A stretch of DNA of 64,000 nucleotides, from assembly GCA_934184665.1 (NCBI GenBank), contig CAKPSX010000003.1, positions 1 to 64,000 on the forward strand. Direction: 5' to 3'. The translations under genes and the position numbers were made by a program. Position 1 is the stretch's first letter, and the number at the start of each line of letters is the position of its first letter. The notes beneath the pieces were generated by a model. That model saw only the letters and a list, made by a program, of their open reading frames with translations. It searched no databases and had not been told where the DNA came from. This document shows positions 1-7,948 of the stretch, piece by piece. This stretch comes from an uncultured Clostridia bacterium (lineage in GTDB: Bacteria; Bacillota; Clostridia; TANB77; CAG-508).

Positions 1-1084
1 TTTCTGCATTAAACTTTTCTGTTAATTCACTTTCTATTAGATCTCCTGCCACTATTTTTTCTAGTAATTCCATTTTATTCATGTTTTGGCACAAGTCCAT
101 AAATGCTTCTATTTTGCTATAATCGCTTATTATATTTATATCCACAAGTTCTTCTGGCATATTGTTTTGCTCCTGATACATGTTTAAGAAATATAATGTC
201 ATATTTGAATTATATAATCTGTAGTTTTCCATATTTTCTTTTATCATTGTTGAAAATACATATCCGTCATAGTTTGTTTTTATTATTGGTAACAATTCTT
301 TTTGCTTCTCTTTTGAAATTTCTAATTCGTCCATTAAATATTCTACATCTTTTTGGCTGAAACCTAACATATCATTAAAATTAATGTTTCTTGTTATATC
401 TCTGGCTATGTTAAATCCACTTGTTGTGCTATCTAATGTTACTGGCGCTACTCCTGTTATGAATATTCTATCTACTACTGTTTCTGTTCCCTTTTTTAAT
501 ATCTCATACCATTTTCTTATTTTTCCGTTTTTTGATACTAGGTTTTTAAATTCATCTGTTCTAAATCCTAATAGTTCATTCGCAAAATGGTCATATTCAT
601 CTATTATTACATATATTTTTTCTTCTGGTTTTTGTATGTAAAATGCTTTGAATAAATCATCTAATATTCCTTCTGCTTCACACTCTCTATTTACAAAAAA
701 GTTTAATCCATATTTTTGTGCAAATACTTCTATTGATGATGCAACTTCTCTTTTAAATCCTTTTATTGTTTCTTCTATTGTCTCTGTGCTTATTCCTGAA
801 AAGTTAAATCTCAATATGCAATATTTGTTCCTGTTTATAGTTGGATTTTTGCCAATATATGTATTCTTAAATAATTCATCAAACTTATCTTTTTTGTTGA
901 TATCATAGTAGCATTCTAATGTACTCGTAAACAATGTTTTTCCAAACTTTCTTGGACGTAAAAACATTATTGTATTGTCTGATAAATCTTCTAACTTCTC
1001 TATATATTTCGTTTTATCTACATATATTCTATTTTCTTTTACTATTTGCTCATAATTACTTATTCCATTTGGTAATTTTCTCAT
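1..1084 (-). CDS. AAA-ATPase-like / PD-(D/E)XK family protein, C-terminus cut by window edge
   Basis: The minus-strand frame stays open from 1084 to the window edge, so the 3' part is missing. The N-terminus (MRKLPNGISNYEQIV, then YVDKTKYI) and a degenerate P-loop (RPRKFGKTLF) match the AAA-ATPase_like family (PF09820), which usually carries a C-terminal DUF1703 nuclease-like domain outside this window. VIIDEYDHF, about residue 140, is the Walker B-like stretch. The cellular role of the family is unknown; copies are often numerous and mobile in gut bacteria. I chose ATG 1084 because the SD-like AGGAAAGGA lies 12 nt upstream, the spacing seen at other genes here; ATG 1096 abuts the SD. Confidence 0.85.
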   Translation of the reverse strand, partial: MRKLPNGISNYEQIVKENRIYVDKTKYIEKLEDLSDNTIMFLRPRKFGKTLFTSTLECYYDINKKDKFDELFKNTYIGKNPTINRNKYCILRFNFSGISTETIEETIKGFKREVASSIEVFAQKYGLNFFVNRECEAEGILDDLFKAFYIQKPEEKIYVIIDEYDHFANELLGFRTDEFKNLVSKNGKIRKWYEILKKGTETVVDRIFITGVAPVTLDSTTSGFNIARDITRNINFNDMLGFSQKDVEYLMDELEISKEKQKELLPIIKTNYDGYVFSTMIKENMENYRLYNSNMTLYFLNMYQEQNNMPEELVDINIISDYSKIEAFMDLCQNMNKMELLEKIVAGDLIESELTEKFNAE

Positions 1085-1280
1085 TTTCAATCTCATTCCT
1101 TTCCTAAGGCACAAACTTGGTTGGAAAAATTTAAATTTCGTGATTATTCTCAAGTTTTTATCTCTTTTCCTTTTATTTACTCTGTAATTATTTTACTATA
1201 TTATTTCTTTATTTTCAATGTTTATAAAGATTTTTCTGCTTTACATCTTTCAATTGCATTTTTTAAACCCACTTATTATA

Positions 1281-1312
1281 AACAATCCCCTGGCATAAAC
1301 CAGAGGATTGTT
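1281..1312. terminator. Hairpin between the small membrane gene and the ATPase gene
   Basis: AACAATCC and GGATTGTT arms with a second TGG/CCA pairing enclose a short loop. On the plus strand it is followed by a T-rich tract; on the minus strand the tail is weaker. It most likely ends transcription of the 1370-1630 gene. Confidence 0.5.
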
Positions 1313-1369
1313 ATTTTTATATATTAAGAAAGGTTTCACTTTCCTATTATATAAATTTTATTTGGCCAT

Positions 1370-1630
1370 CTAACAGCAGCATCCACCTTTGGGCTTTTTG
1401 CATATTAGAAGTATAATTGCTGATATAAGAAGAACACCAAGAGCTATTGCTAAAACTATCACTGCTGCTAATGCCGCAATAATTGTTTCTGCTAATGCTG
1501 CTCCTATTAATATTCCTATTGTTGCTGAGAATAATATTGCCAATATTGCTGTAACAATTCCTAAACAATTAGTTCTTTTTTTGCATTTCTTCTTAGTTTC
1601 ATAACAATAATTAAATTCTTGTGGCTCCAT
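1370..1630 (-). CDS. Small Cys-tailed membrane protein, unknown function
   Basis: An 86-residue protein with a charged, Cys-containing N-terminus (KKKCKKRTNC), a long hydrophobic Ala/Ile/Leu-rich stretch of about 50 residues that could form two membrane helices, and a terminal KGGCCC. The start at 1630 fits the strong SD GGAGGTGA; the upstream ATG at 1645 lies inside that SD. The family is not recognised. The terminal cysteines could bind metal or be modified, but this is only inference. It is monocistronic, next to the tRNA operon terminator. Confidence 0.7.
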   Translation of the reverse strand: MEPQEFNYCYETKKKCKKRTNCLGIVTAILAILFSATIGILIGAALAETIIAALAAVIVLAIALGVLLISAIILLICKKPKGGCCC

Positions 1631-1737
1631 AAAAGTCACCTCCATATAACACCATTTTAGTGTTACATTATATTATATTCGACATTTTCTTACATTGTTA
1701 CATCTAGTATAACTAAATATTAATTTTTATATTAACG

Positions 1738-1774
1738 AAAAAATCAACCAGATTTTATTCTCTGATTGATTTTT
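1738..1774 (-). terminator. Terminator of the tRNA Val-Asp-Phe-Met operon
   Basis: On the minus strand, AATCAATCAGA pairs with TCTGGTTGATT (with a G-U pair) and a run of T follows. The element and flanking bases (1738-1785) recur almost unchanged at 31587-31634 behind tRNA-Leu. A second hairpin (1782-1804, TCTGCTC/GAGCAGA) lies just after tRNA-Met. Confidence 0.85.
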
Positions 1775-1812
1775 GTATCTATCTGCTCTATTAGTTTGAG
1801 CAGATACATCAT

Positions 1813-1889
1813 TGGTAGCGAAGGTGGGATTCGAACCTACGACCTGTCGGGTATGAACCGAATGCTCTAGCCAACTGAGCTACTTCGCC
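1813..1889 (-). tRNA. tRNA-Met (CAT), elongator-like
   Basis: A full cloverleaf can be drawn: acceptor GGCGAAG, T-arm with GGTTCGAATCC, anticodon loop with CAT, encoded CCA. Position 1 can pair (G-U) with position 72, so it reads as an elongator rather than an initiator; an Ile2 tRNA with a modified CAT anticodon is less likely. It is the last gene of the four-tRNA operon. Confidence 0.93.
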
Positions 1890-1902
1890 ATAAATATATC
1901 TT

Positions 1903-1978
1903 TGGTGCCTCGAACGGGAATCGAACCAGTGACACAGGGATTTTCAGTCCCTTGCTCTACCAACTGAGCTATCGAGGC
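1903..1978 (-). tRNA. tRNA-Phe (GAA)
   Basis: Acceptor stem GCCTCGA/TCGAGGC, D-arm AGCTCAGTTGGTAGAGC, anticodon loop CTGAAAA with GAA, T-loop GGTTCGATTCC and encoded CCA. Third gene of the operon. Confidence 0.96.
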
Positions 1979-1997
1979 TTATAAAATTATAAAAAAA

Positions 1998-2074
1998 TGG
2001 CGACCTGGAACGGGCTCGAACCGTCGACCTCTAGCGTGACAGGCTAGCGTTCTAACCAACTGAACTACCAGGCC
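1998..2074 (-). tRNA. tRNA-Asp (GTC)
   Basis: Acceptor stem GGCCTGG/CCAGGTC, anticodon loop CTGTCAC with GTC, T-loop GGTTCGAGCC, discriminator G and encoded CCA. Second gene of the operon. Confidence 0.96.
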
Positions 2075-2082
2075 GTAAAACA

Positions 2083-2158
2083 TGGTGGTCGCTATAGGGC
2101 TCGAACCTATGACCCTCTGCTTGTAAGGCAGATGCTCTCCCAGCTGAGCTAAGCGACC
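2083..2158 (-). tRNA. tRNA-Val (TAC)
   Basis: Acceptor stem GGTCGCT/AGCGACC, anticodon loop CTTACAA with TAC, T-loop GGTTCGAGCC and encoded CCA. First gene of the operon, directly behind a consensus promoter. Confidence 0.96.
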
Positions 2159-2177
2159 ATGTCTTTCGACATTGACT

Positions 2178-2206
2178 AGTATACTATGTTTTCTTTATAT
2201 TGTCAA
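2178..2206 (-). promoter_or_regulatory. Promoter of the tRNA Val-Asp-Phe-Met operon
   Basis: On the minus strand, TTGACA (2201-2206), a 17-bp spacer, then TATACT (2178-2183). Near-consensus housekeeping (sigma-A type) promoter, about 20 bp before tRNA-Val. Confidence 0.85.
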
Positions 2207-2297
2207 TACTTTTTTTAAAAAAAGTTGATTTTTTTATTTTTTCGAGTTAATATTTCTGATATATTCACTCTTTAACTATTATATACTGTCACCAAGT

Positions 2298-4088
2298 TTA
2301 TTTTAATCTTAAATACCCAAGTTCTTCCCAAATATTATAAGCAAGATTCAATCTAAATAGTACTTTAGGCTTTGCACCCGCTCTGTTTTTATCAACTACA
2401 CATGCATAATATCTGACATCTGGGTTTTTATATTTCTTCAATTCATAAAATTTTGTATCCTCTTCTTCTAATGAATATTCGTATTTATCAAGATCTTCAT
2501 TGTGTATTTGTTTCATTAGGCATAATGTGTCCAATACTTCCTTAACTGTTCTACTTACAGCTAAATCGTTTATATTTAAGTTTATTGGTAATGTATTGCT
2601 TTCTGTTAATTGTAATGATGATGCAATAAATATATTTAAATTTTGTGCTAAATTAGAAAGTATTGTAGCAGTCTTTTTAATTTCTTCTCCATTACCTATA
2701 TGCTCAGTATCTGTTTTTAATGTGTCATAAAACATATACTCTATTTTTTCTTTGTAATAATAGTTCAAGATGACCTTTTCAAGTTCTTCATTTGTATGGT
2801 TTGTGATATTTACAAAATATATTGAATTTTTTATTTGTTTGTCTATCCAATCTGTTACAGCTATTGTTTTGTTAAACTCTGTCGAAACTTCAATAAGTCT
2901 TTTAGCAAAATCAGATTGACTTTCTCCTTCTTGTTTTTTTACATATCCGTCTTCATCTACTTCTACTTTTTTTCCTTCATCAGGTCTAAACTTAAATTCA
3001 AGTAGTTCTCCTTCTGTTTTTGTTATTTCTTGCCCATGTAATTTTTGAATTTCTTTATTGTTTAGCACGGTTGTTATTAAACATAATTTCATCTTTTCTT
3101 CTGACATTTCATTTGATATTATTAATACCTTTTTATTATGTATAAAAGCAATATATGCCGCTATATCAATTGTAAGTCTACTTTTACCTGAGTTTGATGG
3201 CATTGCATATGCCATAGTTTCGCCTTTTCTTATTCCTTTAAATACTCCACTTAAAATAGGGAATGGTAGTGCTAACCCACTTGTTAAACTATTTTCTCCT
3301 GTCAATAAAAAGTTTGTAATATTATTATTTAATACTGCTCTTTTAAATTTTTCAGTAGCATTTATTTGCTCTATTGCATCTTTTACCTCTTGTACTGTCA
3401 TTTGATTATAGAGTTTATAATCTAATACTTCCGCAATCTTTTCTTTTGTTTCTTTAATAGGGTTTGCTAAATAATTTTTTCTAATTACAAATAGCTTTGC
3501 TAATTCAACATATACTTTTTCAAAATCATAATGACCTTCTTTTGCTTTATTTTTTAGTTCTTTTTTTCTATGATATGTTTCTGGTCCTTCTTTTGGGAAA
3601 TTAAAGTCATCTTTTGCTATTTGTGGTGCATATGCCTGACCTTCAGTAAATAATATACTTTTATATATATTTAATAATTCTTCACTTTCAAAATAGCAGT
3701 CATCATGTACAATATAATACATAGAGATTGCCTTTGGGTTTTCTAATAACAAGCCTATATATTCTTCTTCTAATTCTATATTTGACAACTCTTTTGGATA
3801 TATTCCATCTTCGCTATTTTCTTCATTTTCGTCAGAGTCTTGTTCTTCGTTTTCTTCAATTTTAGCTGCATTATTTTCCTTATTAAGTTCTTCTCTTTTC
3901 TGTTCTTCTTCAAACAATGATGTTTTAGTAAATTGAACTTTTCCGTCATCTCTTAATTTTTCTAATATTTTAACAGCTGCTCTATAATCTTTTAATTCAA
4001 CAAGTTTTTTTATTTTTTCTATATCTTCTTCATTCTCTTTGGTTATTCTTATTCTGTTTACCAAATTCATGAATTCTTCTACTTTCAT
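2298..4088 (-). CDS. DnaB-related RecA-fold helicase, divergent
   Basis: The C-terminal half has DnaB-family landmarks in order: P-loop SNSGKSRL, ISNEMSEEKMKL (DnaB has LEMS...), a Walker B-like MFYDTLKTD, ASSLQLTES (motif near DnaB H4) and VVDKNRAGAKPKV (DnaB IAKNR...). The N-terminal half is helical, with an acidic EENEEQDSDENEEN stretch and a region (YIGLLLENPKAI) resembling the DnaB N-domain. At 596 aa it is much longer than typical DnaB (about 440-450), and the usual DYLQL Walker B is absent. It is probably a secondary or mobile-element-type replicative helicase; the helicase role is inferred. The start at 4088 has AAGAAAG upstream; 4142 is possible. Transcribed toward the tRNA operon. 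Confidence 0.75.
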   Translation of the reverse strand: MKVEEFMNLVNRIRITKENEEDIEKIKKLVELKDYRAAVKILEKLRDDGKVQFTKTSLFEEEQKREELNKENNAAKIEENEEQDSDENEENSEDGIYPKELSNIELEEEYIGLLLENPKAISMYYIVHDDCYFESEELLNIYKSILFTEGQAYAPQIAKDDFNFPKEGPETYHRKKELKNKAKEGHYDFEKVYVELAKLFVIRKNYLANPIKETKEKIAEVLDYKLYNQMTVQEVKDAIEQINATEKFKRAVLNNNITNFLLTGENSLTSGLALPFPILSGVFKGIRKGETMAYAMPSNSGKSRLTIDIAAYIAFIHNKKVLIISNEMSEEKMKLCLITTVLNNKEIQKLHGQEITKTEGELLEFKFRPDEGKKVEVDEDGYVKKQEGESQSDFAKRLIEVSTEFNKTIAVTDWIDKQIKNSIYFVNITNHTNEELEKVILNYYYKEKIEYMFYDTLKTDTEHIGNGEEIKKTATILSNLAQNLNIFIASSLQLTESNTLPINLNINDLAVSRTVKEVLDTLCLMKQIHNEDLDKYEYSLEEEDTKFYELKKYKNPDVRYYACVVDKNRAGAKPKVLFRLNLAYNIWEELGYLRLK

Positions 4089-4195
4089 CTTATCACTTTC
4101 TTTCTTAACACTTACACCAAAGTCAAACCATGATATAAGCAAATATTTGTCAATTGTAAATCATATAAAACATCTTTTATTTAATGTAATTGCAA

Positions 4196-5626
4196 CTATA
4201 TTATATCTCTTTTGTTAAAACTATCATACATTGTAACTAGCATAAGTATTGCACATACTCCTAATACTGTCATCGAAAATCCTAATGATGATGTTGTTGC
4301 AAAGTTGCTTACTCCAGTATCTATAAGTTTTCCTGCATTAGGAAATACTTTATCAACAAGATTTAAATTGTTAAATGGAATATACCTAACCCAATCTTTT
4401 GTTACAAAACTGTTGATTATTGTCATAAAGATTCCATTTCCCATATATAATGCTATTCCAATACTTACAGAAACTGCTGTGTTTCTTGTAATAACTGAAA
4501 GCATTAATGCAAATAATGCAAACATAATTACTGGTATTGTTTTTACCATATAATATTCTATGGTATATAATGCATTTCCGATTTCTTTTACTTGACCATT
4601 TTGTACATATAAATATGTTTCTCCATCTCCATTAAAGAATACATTTGCTACAACAATACTTAACAATGAACTTATTAATGTTATTATTAATATGTAAAAT
4701 ATTAATGACAATATTTTTGCTGTTAGTATTTTCCATCTTTTGTTTGGAGTTAATGCCCAGAATTTTATTGTACCTTCTGACGTTTCTGTTGATATTGCTC
4801 CACCTGCTATTATAATTGCTATTATTGATATTACAGCAACTACAAAAGTTGGTGCCATCATTTCATACCTCATTCTGTAATTATTATCTGAACCTTGTTC
4901 AGCAGTTGGAATATTGTTTTCCAATCTATATATATCTATTTTAATTGCATCTTCTAGCTCTTGTTTTTCTTCTGCTTTTAATACTTTTCTAGTCTGTTGA
5001 TTTATTCCAGTTCTTAGACTTTTTTGATTTGTTTCAATTTCTATAATGGCATAATTTTTCCATGTGTTTTCTTGCTCATCTTTGCCAATTTCATATTTTT
5101 CTTTCAAGTCAAGTACTAATATTTCATCATTATATTCTTGTTCTGTAATACTCTTTGATTTTAGTGACTCTTTTAATGATTGCCTTTGAATTTCTATATA
5201 TTCATTAAAGTTATCTTCTTTCAATAGTTTAATAAGTTTTTCTGCTTTTTCTGTATCATCAATCATTTTTGCATCAACTATTTGTTCTACTATATCATTT
5301 CTCCAAGTACTGCCATACCCATTTATATTATAATCCAAGCATAATTGATACTGCTCTATTTGTTTTTTAATATTTTGTTTACTTACTTCATCTAAGCTAT
5401 CATTTTCTAATTCACTTTTTAAATATTCTATTTGTGATTTCAAGTTTTCTTCATTGTAGTTTGCAACTTCTCTAGTATATGTTACATTATTATCCAATTT
5501 TTGCATTAGTTTTGTAATACCAAGAACTGCCATTATTGAGAGTAATACTATTACTAATAATACTTTAGTTGAAAACTTTTTCCATGTTTTTATATTTTCA
5601 CTTATAAATAATTTAAATATTTTCAT
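4196..5626 (-). CDS. ABC-2 type transporter permease
   Basis: 476 aa. One membrane helix near the N-terminus, a long charged extracytoplasmic region (about residues 45-255), then at least five hydrophobic segments, the layout of ABC-2/NatB-like permeases. The first of these (ISIIAIIIAGGAISTETSEGTI) resembles the conserved ABC-2 coupling region. SD AAGAAAGGA lies 12 nt before the ATG, overlapping the end of the ATPase gene 8 bp upstream, so the two are co-transcribed and translationally close. Exported substrate unknown; bacteriocin, drug or sodium export are possibilities for the family. Confidence 0.88.
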   Translation of the reverse strand: MKIFKLFISENIKTWKKFSTKVLLVIVLLSIMAVLGITKLMQKLDNNVTYTREVANYNEENLKSQIEYLKSELENDSLDEVSKQNIKKQIEQYQLCLDYNINGYGSTWRNDIVEQIVDAKMIDDTEKAEKLIKLLKEDNFNEYIEIQRQSLKESLKSKSITEQEYNDEILVLDLKEKYEIGKDEQENTWKNYAIIEIETNQKSLRTGINQQTRKVLKAEEKQELEDAIKIDIYRLENNIPTAEQGSDNNYRMRYEMMAPTFVVAVISIIAIIIAGGAISTETSEGTIKFWALTPNKRWKILTAKILSLIFYILIITLISSLLSIVVANVFFNGDGETYLYVQNGQVKEIGNALYTIEYYMVKTIPVIMFALFALMLSVITRNTAVSVSIGIALYMGNGIFMTIINSFVTKDWVRYIPFNNLNLVDKVFPNAGKLIDTGVSNFATTSSLGFSMTVLGVCAILMLVTMYDSFNKRDII

Positions 5627-5634
5627 TTTTTATC

Positions 5635-6546
5635 TCATTCCTTTCTTGATGTTGCATCAAAAAATATTTCCTCAAGAGTATGCTCTTTTGGTATTACAGC
5701 TTTTATTCCTACATTATTTATGGCTAATTCTTTTACTATCACTGGTAATTCTTCTGTTTTTACAGTAATTTCTATGTTTTCTTCTACATCTTTAAATTTA
5801 ATATTAAACTTTTCTTTTATTATCTGTGTTGCTTTTTCTTTGTTTACTACTCTTAATTCTACTTTTTCTATAGTTTCTTCTTCAGCTTGTTCTTTTACTT
5901 TTTGAATCTTTACTACTTTTCCATTATCTATAACAGCTACTCTGTCACACATTAATTGCATTTCTGATAATATATGTGATGATACAAATACAGCAACACA
6001 TTTTTTATGTGCTATTTCTTTTAAAATATCTCTTAATTGCTTTATCCCTGCTGGATCTAATCCATTTGTTGGTTCATCTAATATCAAGATTTTAGGTTTA
6101 TGTAATAATGTTAATGCTAACCCAAGTCTTTGTTTCATTCCTAATGAATATTTTCCAACTTTATCATTTTCTCTGCCCTTTAATCCCACTAGTTCAATAA
6201 CTTCATTTATTCTTCTTGTACTGATGTTTCTTATTCTTGCATGCAACTTTAAATTATCTAATGCAGACATATATTTATACATATCTGGATTTTCTACAAT
6301 TGCTCCTATACATTCCATTGCATTTTCAAACTGTTTTTTATTATCAAATCCATTTACTTTTATCTCACCAGAATCCATGTCTATAAGTCTTAATATCATT
6401 TTTATTGTTGTTGTTTTACCTGAACCATTAGGTCCTAAAAAGCCTAGTATCTCGCCTTCTTTTACCTCAAGGCTAATATCATCAATTATTTTTCTTTTTC
6501 CAAATGATTTACTAACATTTTTTAGCTCTAGTATTGTTTTGGCCAT
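5635..6546 (-). CDS. ABC transporter ATP-binding protein
   Basis: 303 aa. Walker A GPNGSGKTT (about residue 38), signature SLGMKQRLGL (about 136), Walker B ILILDEPTNGLDP (about 154) and the H-loop SSHIL are all intact. The C-terminal region of about 90 residues (VELRVVNKEK onward) matches the extra domain of CcmA/NatA-type ATPases that pair with ABC-2 permeases. It forms an exporter with the gene immediately downstream. SD GAGAAAGGA lies 9 nt before ATG 6546. Confidence 0.95.
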   Translation of the reverse strand: MAKTILELKNVSKSFGKRKIIDDISLEVKEGEILGFLGPNGSGKTTTIKMILRLIDMDSGEIKVNGFDNKKQFENAMECIGAIVENPDMYKYMSALDNLKLHARIRNISTRRINEVIELVGLKGRENDKVGKYSLGMKQRLGLALTLLHKPKILILDEPTNGLDPAGIKQLRDILKEIAHKKCVAVFVSSHILSEMQLMCDRVAVIDNGKVVKIQKVKEQAEEETIEKVELRVVNKEKATQIIKEKFNIKFKDVEENIEITVKTEELPVIVKELAINNVGIKAVIPKEHTLEEIFFDATSRKE

Positions 6547-6633
6547 TTTCTCTCTTCCTTTCTCAAGGTTAAATTTTAGTTAAAAAACTAACATTTTTCA
6601 TTTTACTTTTTAATTTTTTCATCTTCCAATAAA

Positions 6634-7248
6634 TTATAACACATTTAGTGTTTCTGTATAATTTAGAATTGTTCCATCATCTAACATTGAATATACTACT
6701 TTCCACTGTTTATCCACTTTTTGTAGAATTATTGTTTCTCCTGTATTTGATGTTGTATTTTGTTTTTCCATTTCTTTTCCTGTTTCTTCATCAATATATT
6801 TATATGTTGTTTCTGATGTTGTATTAAGAGTAACAGTTACTTGATTTCCATCAAATTCATAATTTGTTATTTTATCAATAGTGTGTTTGCTTTTTGATTT
6901 TATTTCATTAGATAAATAGCCTGTTTTTAATGTTGATAATAAATAATCATATTGAATATCTACAGCATCATCATTTTTTATCATTCTTTTTTCAAGCTCT
7001 GTCCTTAGTTCTTTTTCAGCCTTTTCTTGTACTTCTTTAGTTACTCCTAATGATGGTGTTTGGTTTTCTTCTGGCAATACTGTATATCTATCTATAAATT
7101 CTAAGAATTCTTGGCATGTATTTTTTATCTCTGTTTTATCTGAATCTCTTTGTTTTTCTACACCTATTAAATATATAACTAATACAACTACCACTATTAT
7201 TGTTAATATAAGTCCTTTATTGATCTTTTTTAAAACTTTCATTTTCAT
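6634..7248 (-). CDS. Membrane-anchored extracytoplasmic protein, unknown function
   Basis: 204 aa. A single N-terminal helix (LILTIIVVVVLVIYLIGV) followed by a soluble domain whose C-terminal part (VTVTLNTTSETTYKYID, then TIILQKVDKQWKVV) is beta-rich, like the NTF2-fold anchored domains seen in exported Firmicutes proteins. No catalytic motif seen. It lies upstream of the ABC exporter on the same strand, so it may be co-transcribed. Between the SD (GGGGGAG) and the ATG is a short palindrome (7252-7266). ATG 7242 is an alternative start. Confidence 0.75.
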   Translation of the reverse strand: MKMKVLKKINKGLILTIIVVVVLVIYLIGVEKQRDSDKTEIKNTCQEFLEFIDRYTVLPEENQTPSLGVTKEVQEKAEKELRTELEKRMIKNDDAVDIQYDYLLSTLKTGYLSNEIKSKSKHTIDKITNYEFDGNQVTVTLNTTSETTYKYIDEETGKEMEKQNTTSNTGETIILQKVDKQWKVVYSMLDDGTILNYTETLNVL

Positions 7249-7251
7249 TTA

Positions 7252-7266
7252 TCGAGTTTAACTCGA
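7252..7266 (-). promoter_or_regulatory. Hairpin in the SD-start spacer of the 6634-7248 gene
   Basis: The palindrome TCGAGTTTAACTCGA separates the SD GGGGGAG from the ATG by about 18 nt, too far for normal initiation unless the 5-bp stem folds and brings them together. Confidence 0.45.
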
Positions 7267-7312
7267 CTCCCCCTTTCTTTTATTTTTGTGTTGTTATAAC
7301 ATTTTTTAAAAT

Positions 7313-7840
7313 TTATGTGTTTAATATTTCTAATATTTCTTCATCTTTTTTTAAATTATCTCCAAGAAATTCATAACATTTTTTATTTACTCTCATTGCA
7401 GGTAAGCCTATTTCTTTGTCTTCTCTCAGTCTATTACTTGCATATTTTATTATTATTGGTTTATTTGTTACTGCTTCCATTACAACTTCTTTGTCATCTC
7501 TCATTTCTTTTGTTGAAAAATACAAAATCTGACCTGTTTTTTTCAACCCAGAAATCAACAATTCCTTATCATTTAACAGATTTTCCTTTGCATAACAATA
7601 TGTCCATCCTACATTTTTTACTGATTCATATACTATTTCTCTATTTCCTTTTAGCCTATCACTTGCAAATTCAAGTGCTTCTGGGTTTTGCTTTACAGCT
7701 TCCATTACAACTTCTGAGTCATCTCTTAATTCATCACTTGCAAATTCTAATAATTCCCCTGCTTTTCTTACATTTTCTAGTACATAATTTTTATCCTTAC
7801 AATTTTGTTTCATTTTTGTTACTTCTATTAGTTCTGGCAC
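7313..7840 (-). CDS. DUF4116 repeat protein
   Basis: 175 aa made of about three to four tandem helical repeats of the type E(A/L)LEFASDRLKGNREIV..., with recurring EVVMEAVKQNP units; this is the DUF4116 pattern, of unknown function and frequent in low-GC gut bacteria and protists. The start is taken as GTG 7840 with AAAGGA 10 nt upstream; ATG at codon 10 is the alternative. It lies between recN and the exporter genes without clear functional linkage. Confidence 0.8.
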   Translation of the reverse strand: MPELIEVTKMKQNCKDKNYVLENVRKAGELLEFASDELRDDSEVVMEAVKQNPEALEFASDRLKGNREIVYESVKNVGWTYCYAKENLLNDKELLISGLKKTGQILYFSTKEMRDDKEVVMEAVTNKPIIIKYASNRLREDKEIGLPAMRVNKKCYEFLGDNLKKDEEILEILNT

Positions 7841-7948
7841 TTTCGTTTGATCCTTTCTTTAAAAAATATTTATACAACTATTTCATTTTTTGTAATTATA
7901 TCATTTTATATATTTTTTGGCTATAGTTTTTAGTCTTTTAAATTATTT

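Noticed and set aside
1347..1568. Second minus-strand frame within the small membrane gene
   Set aside because: Low-complexity Asn/Ser frame shadowing the 1370-1630 gene, which has the SD.
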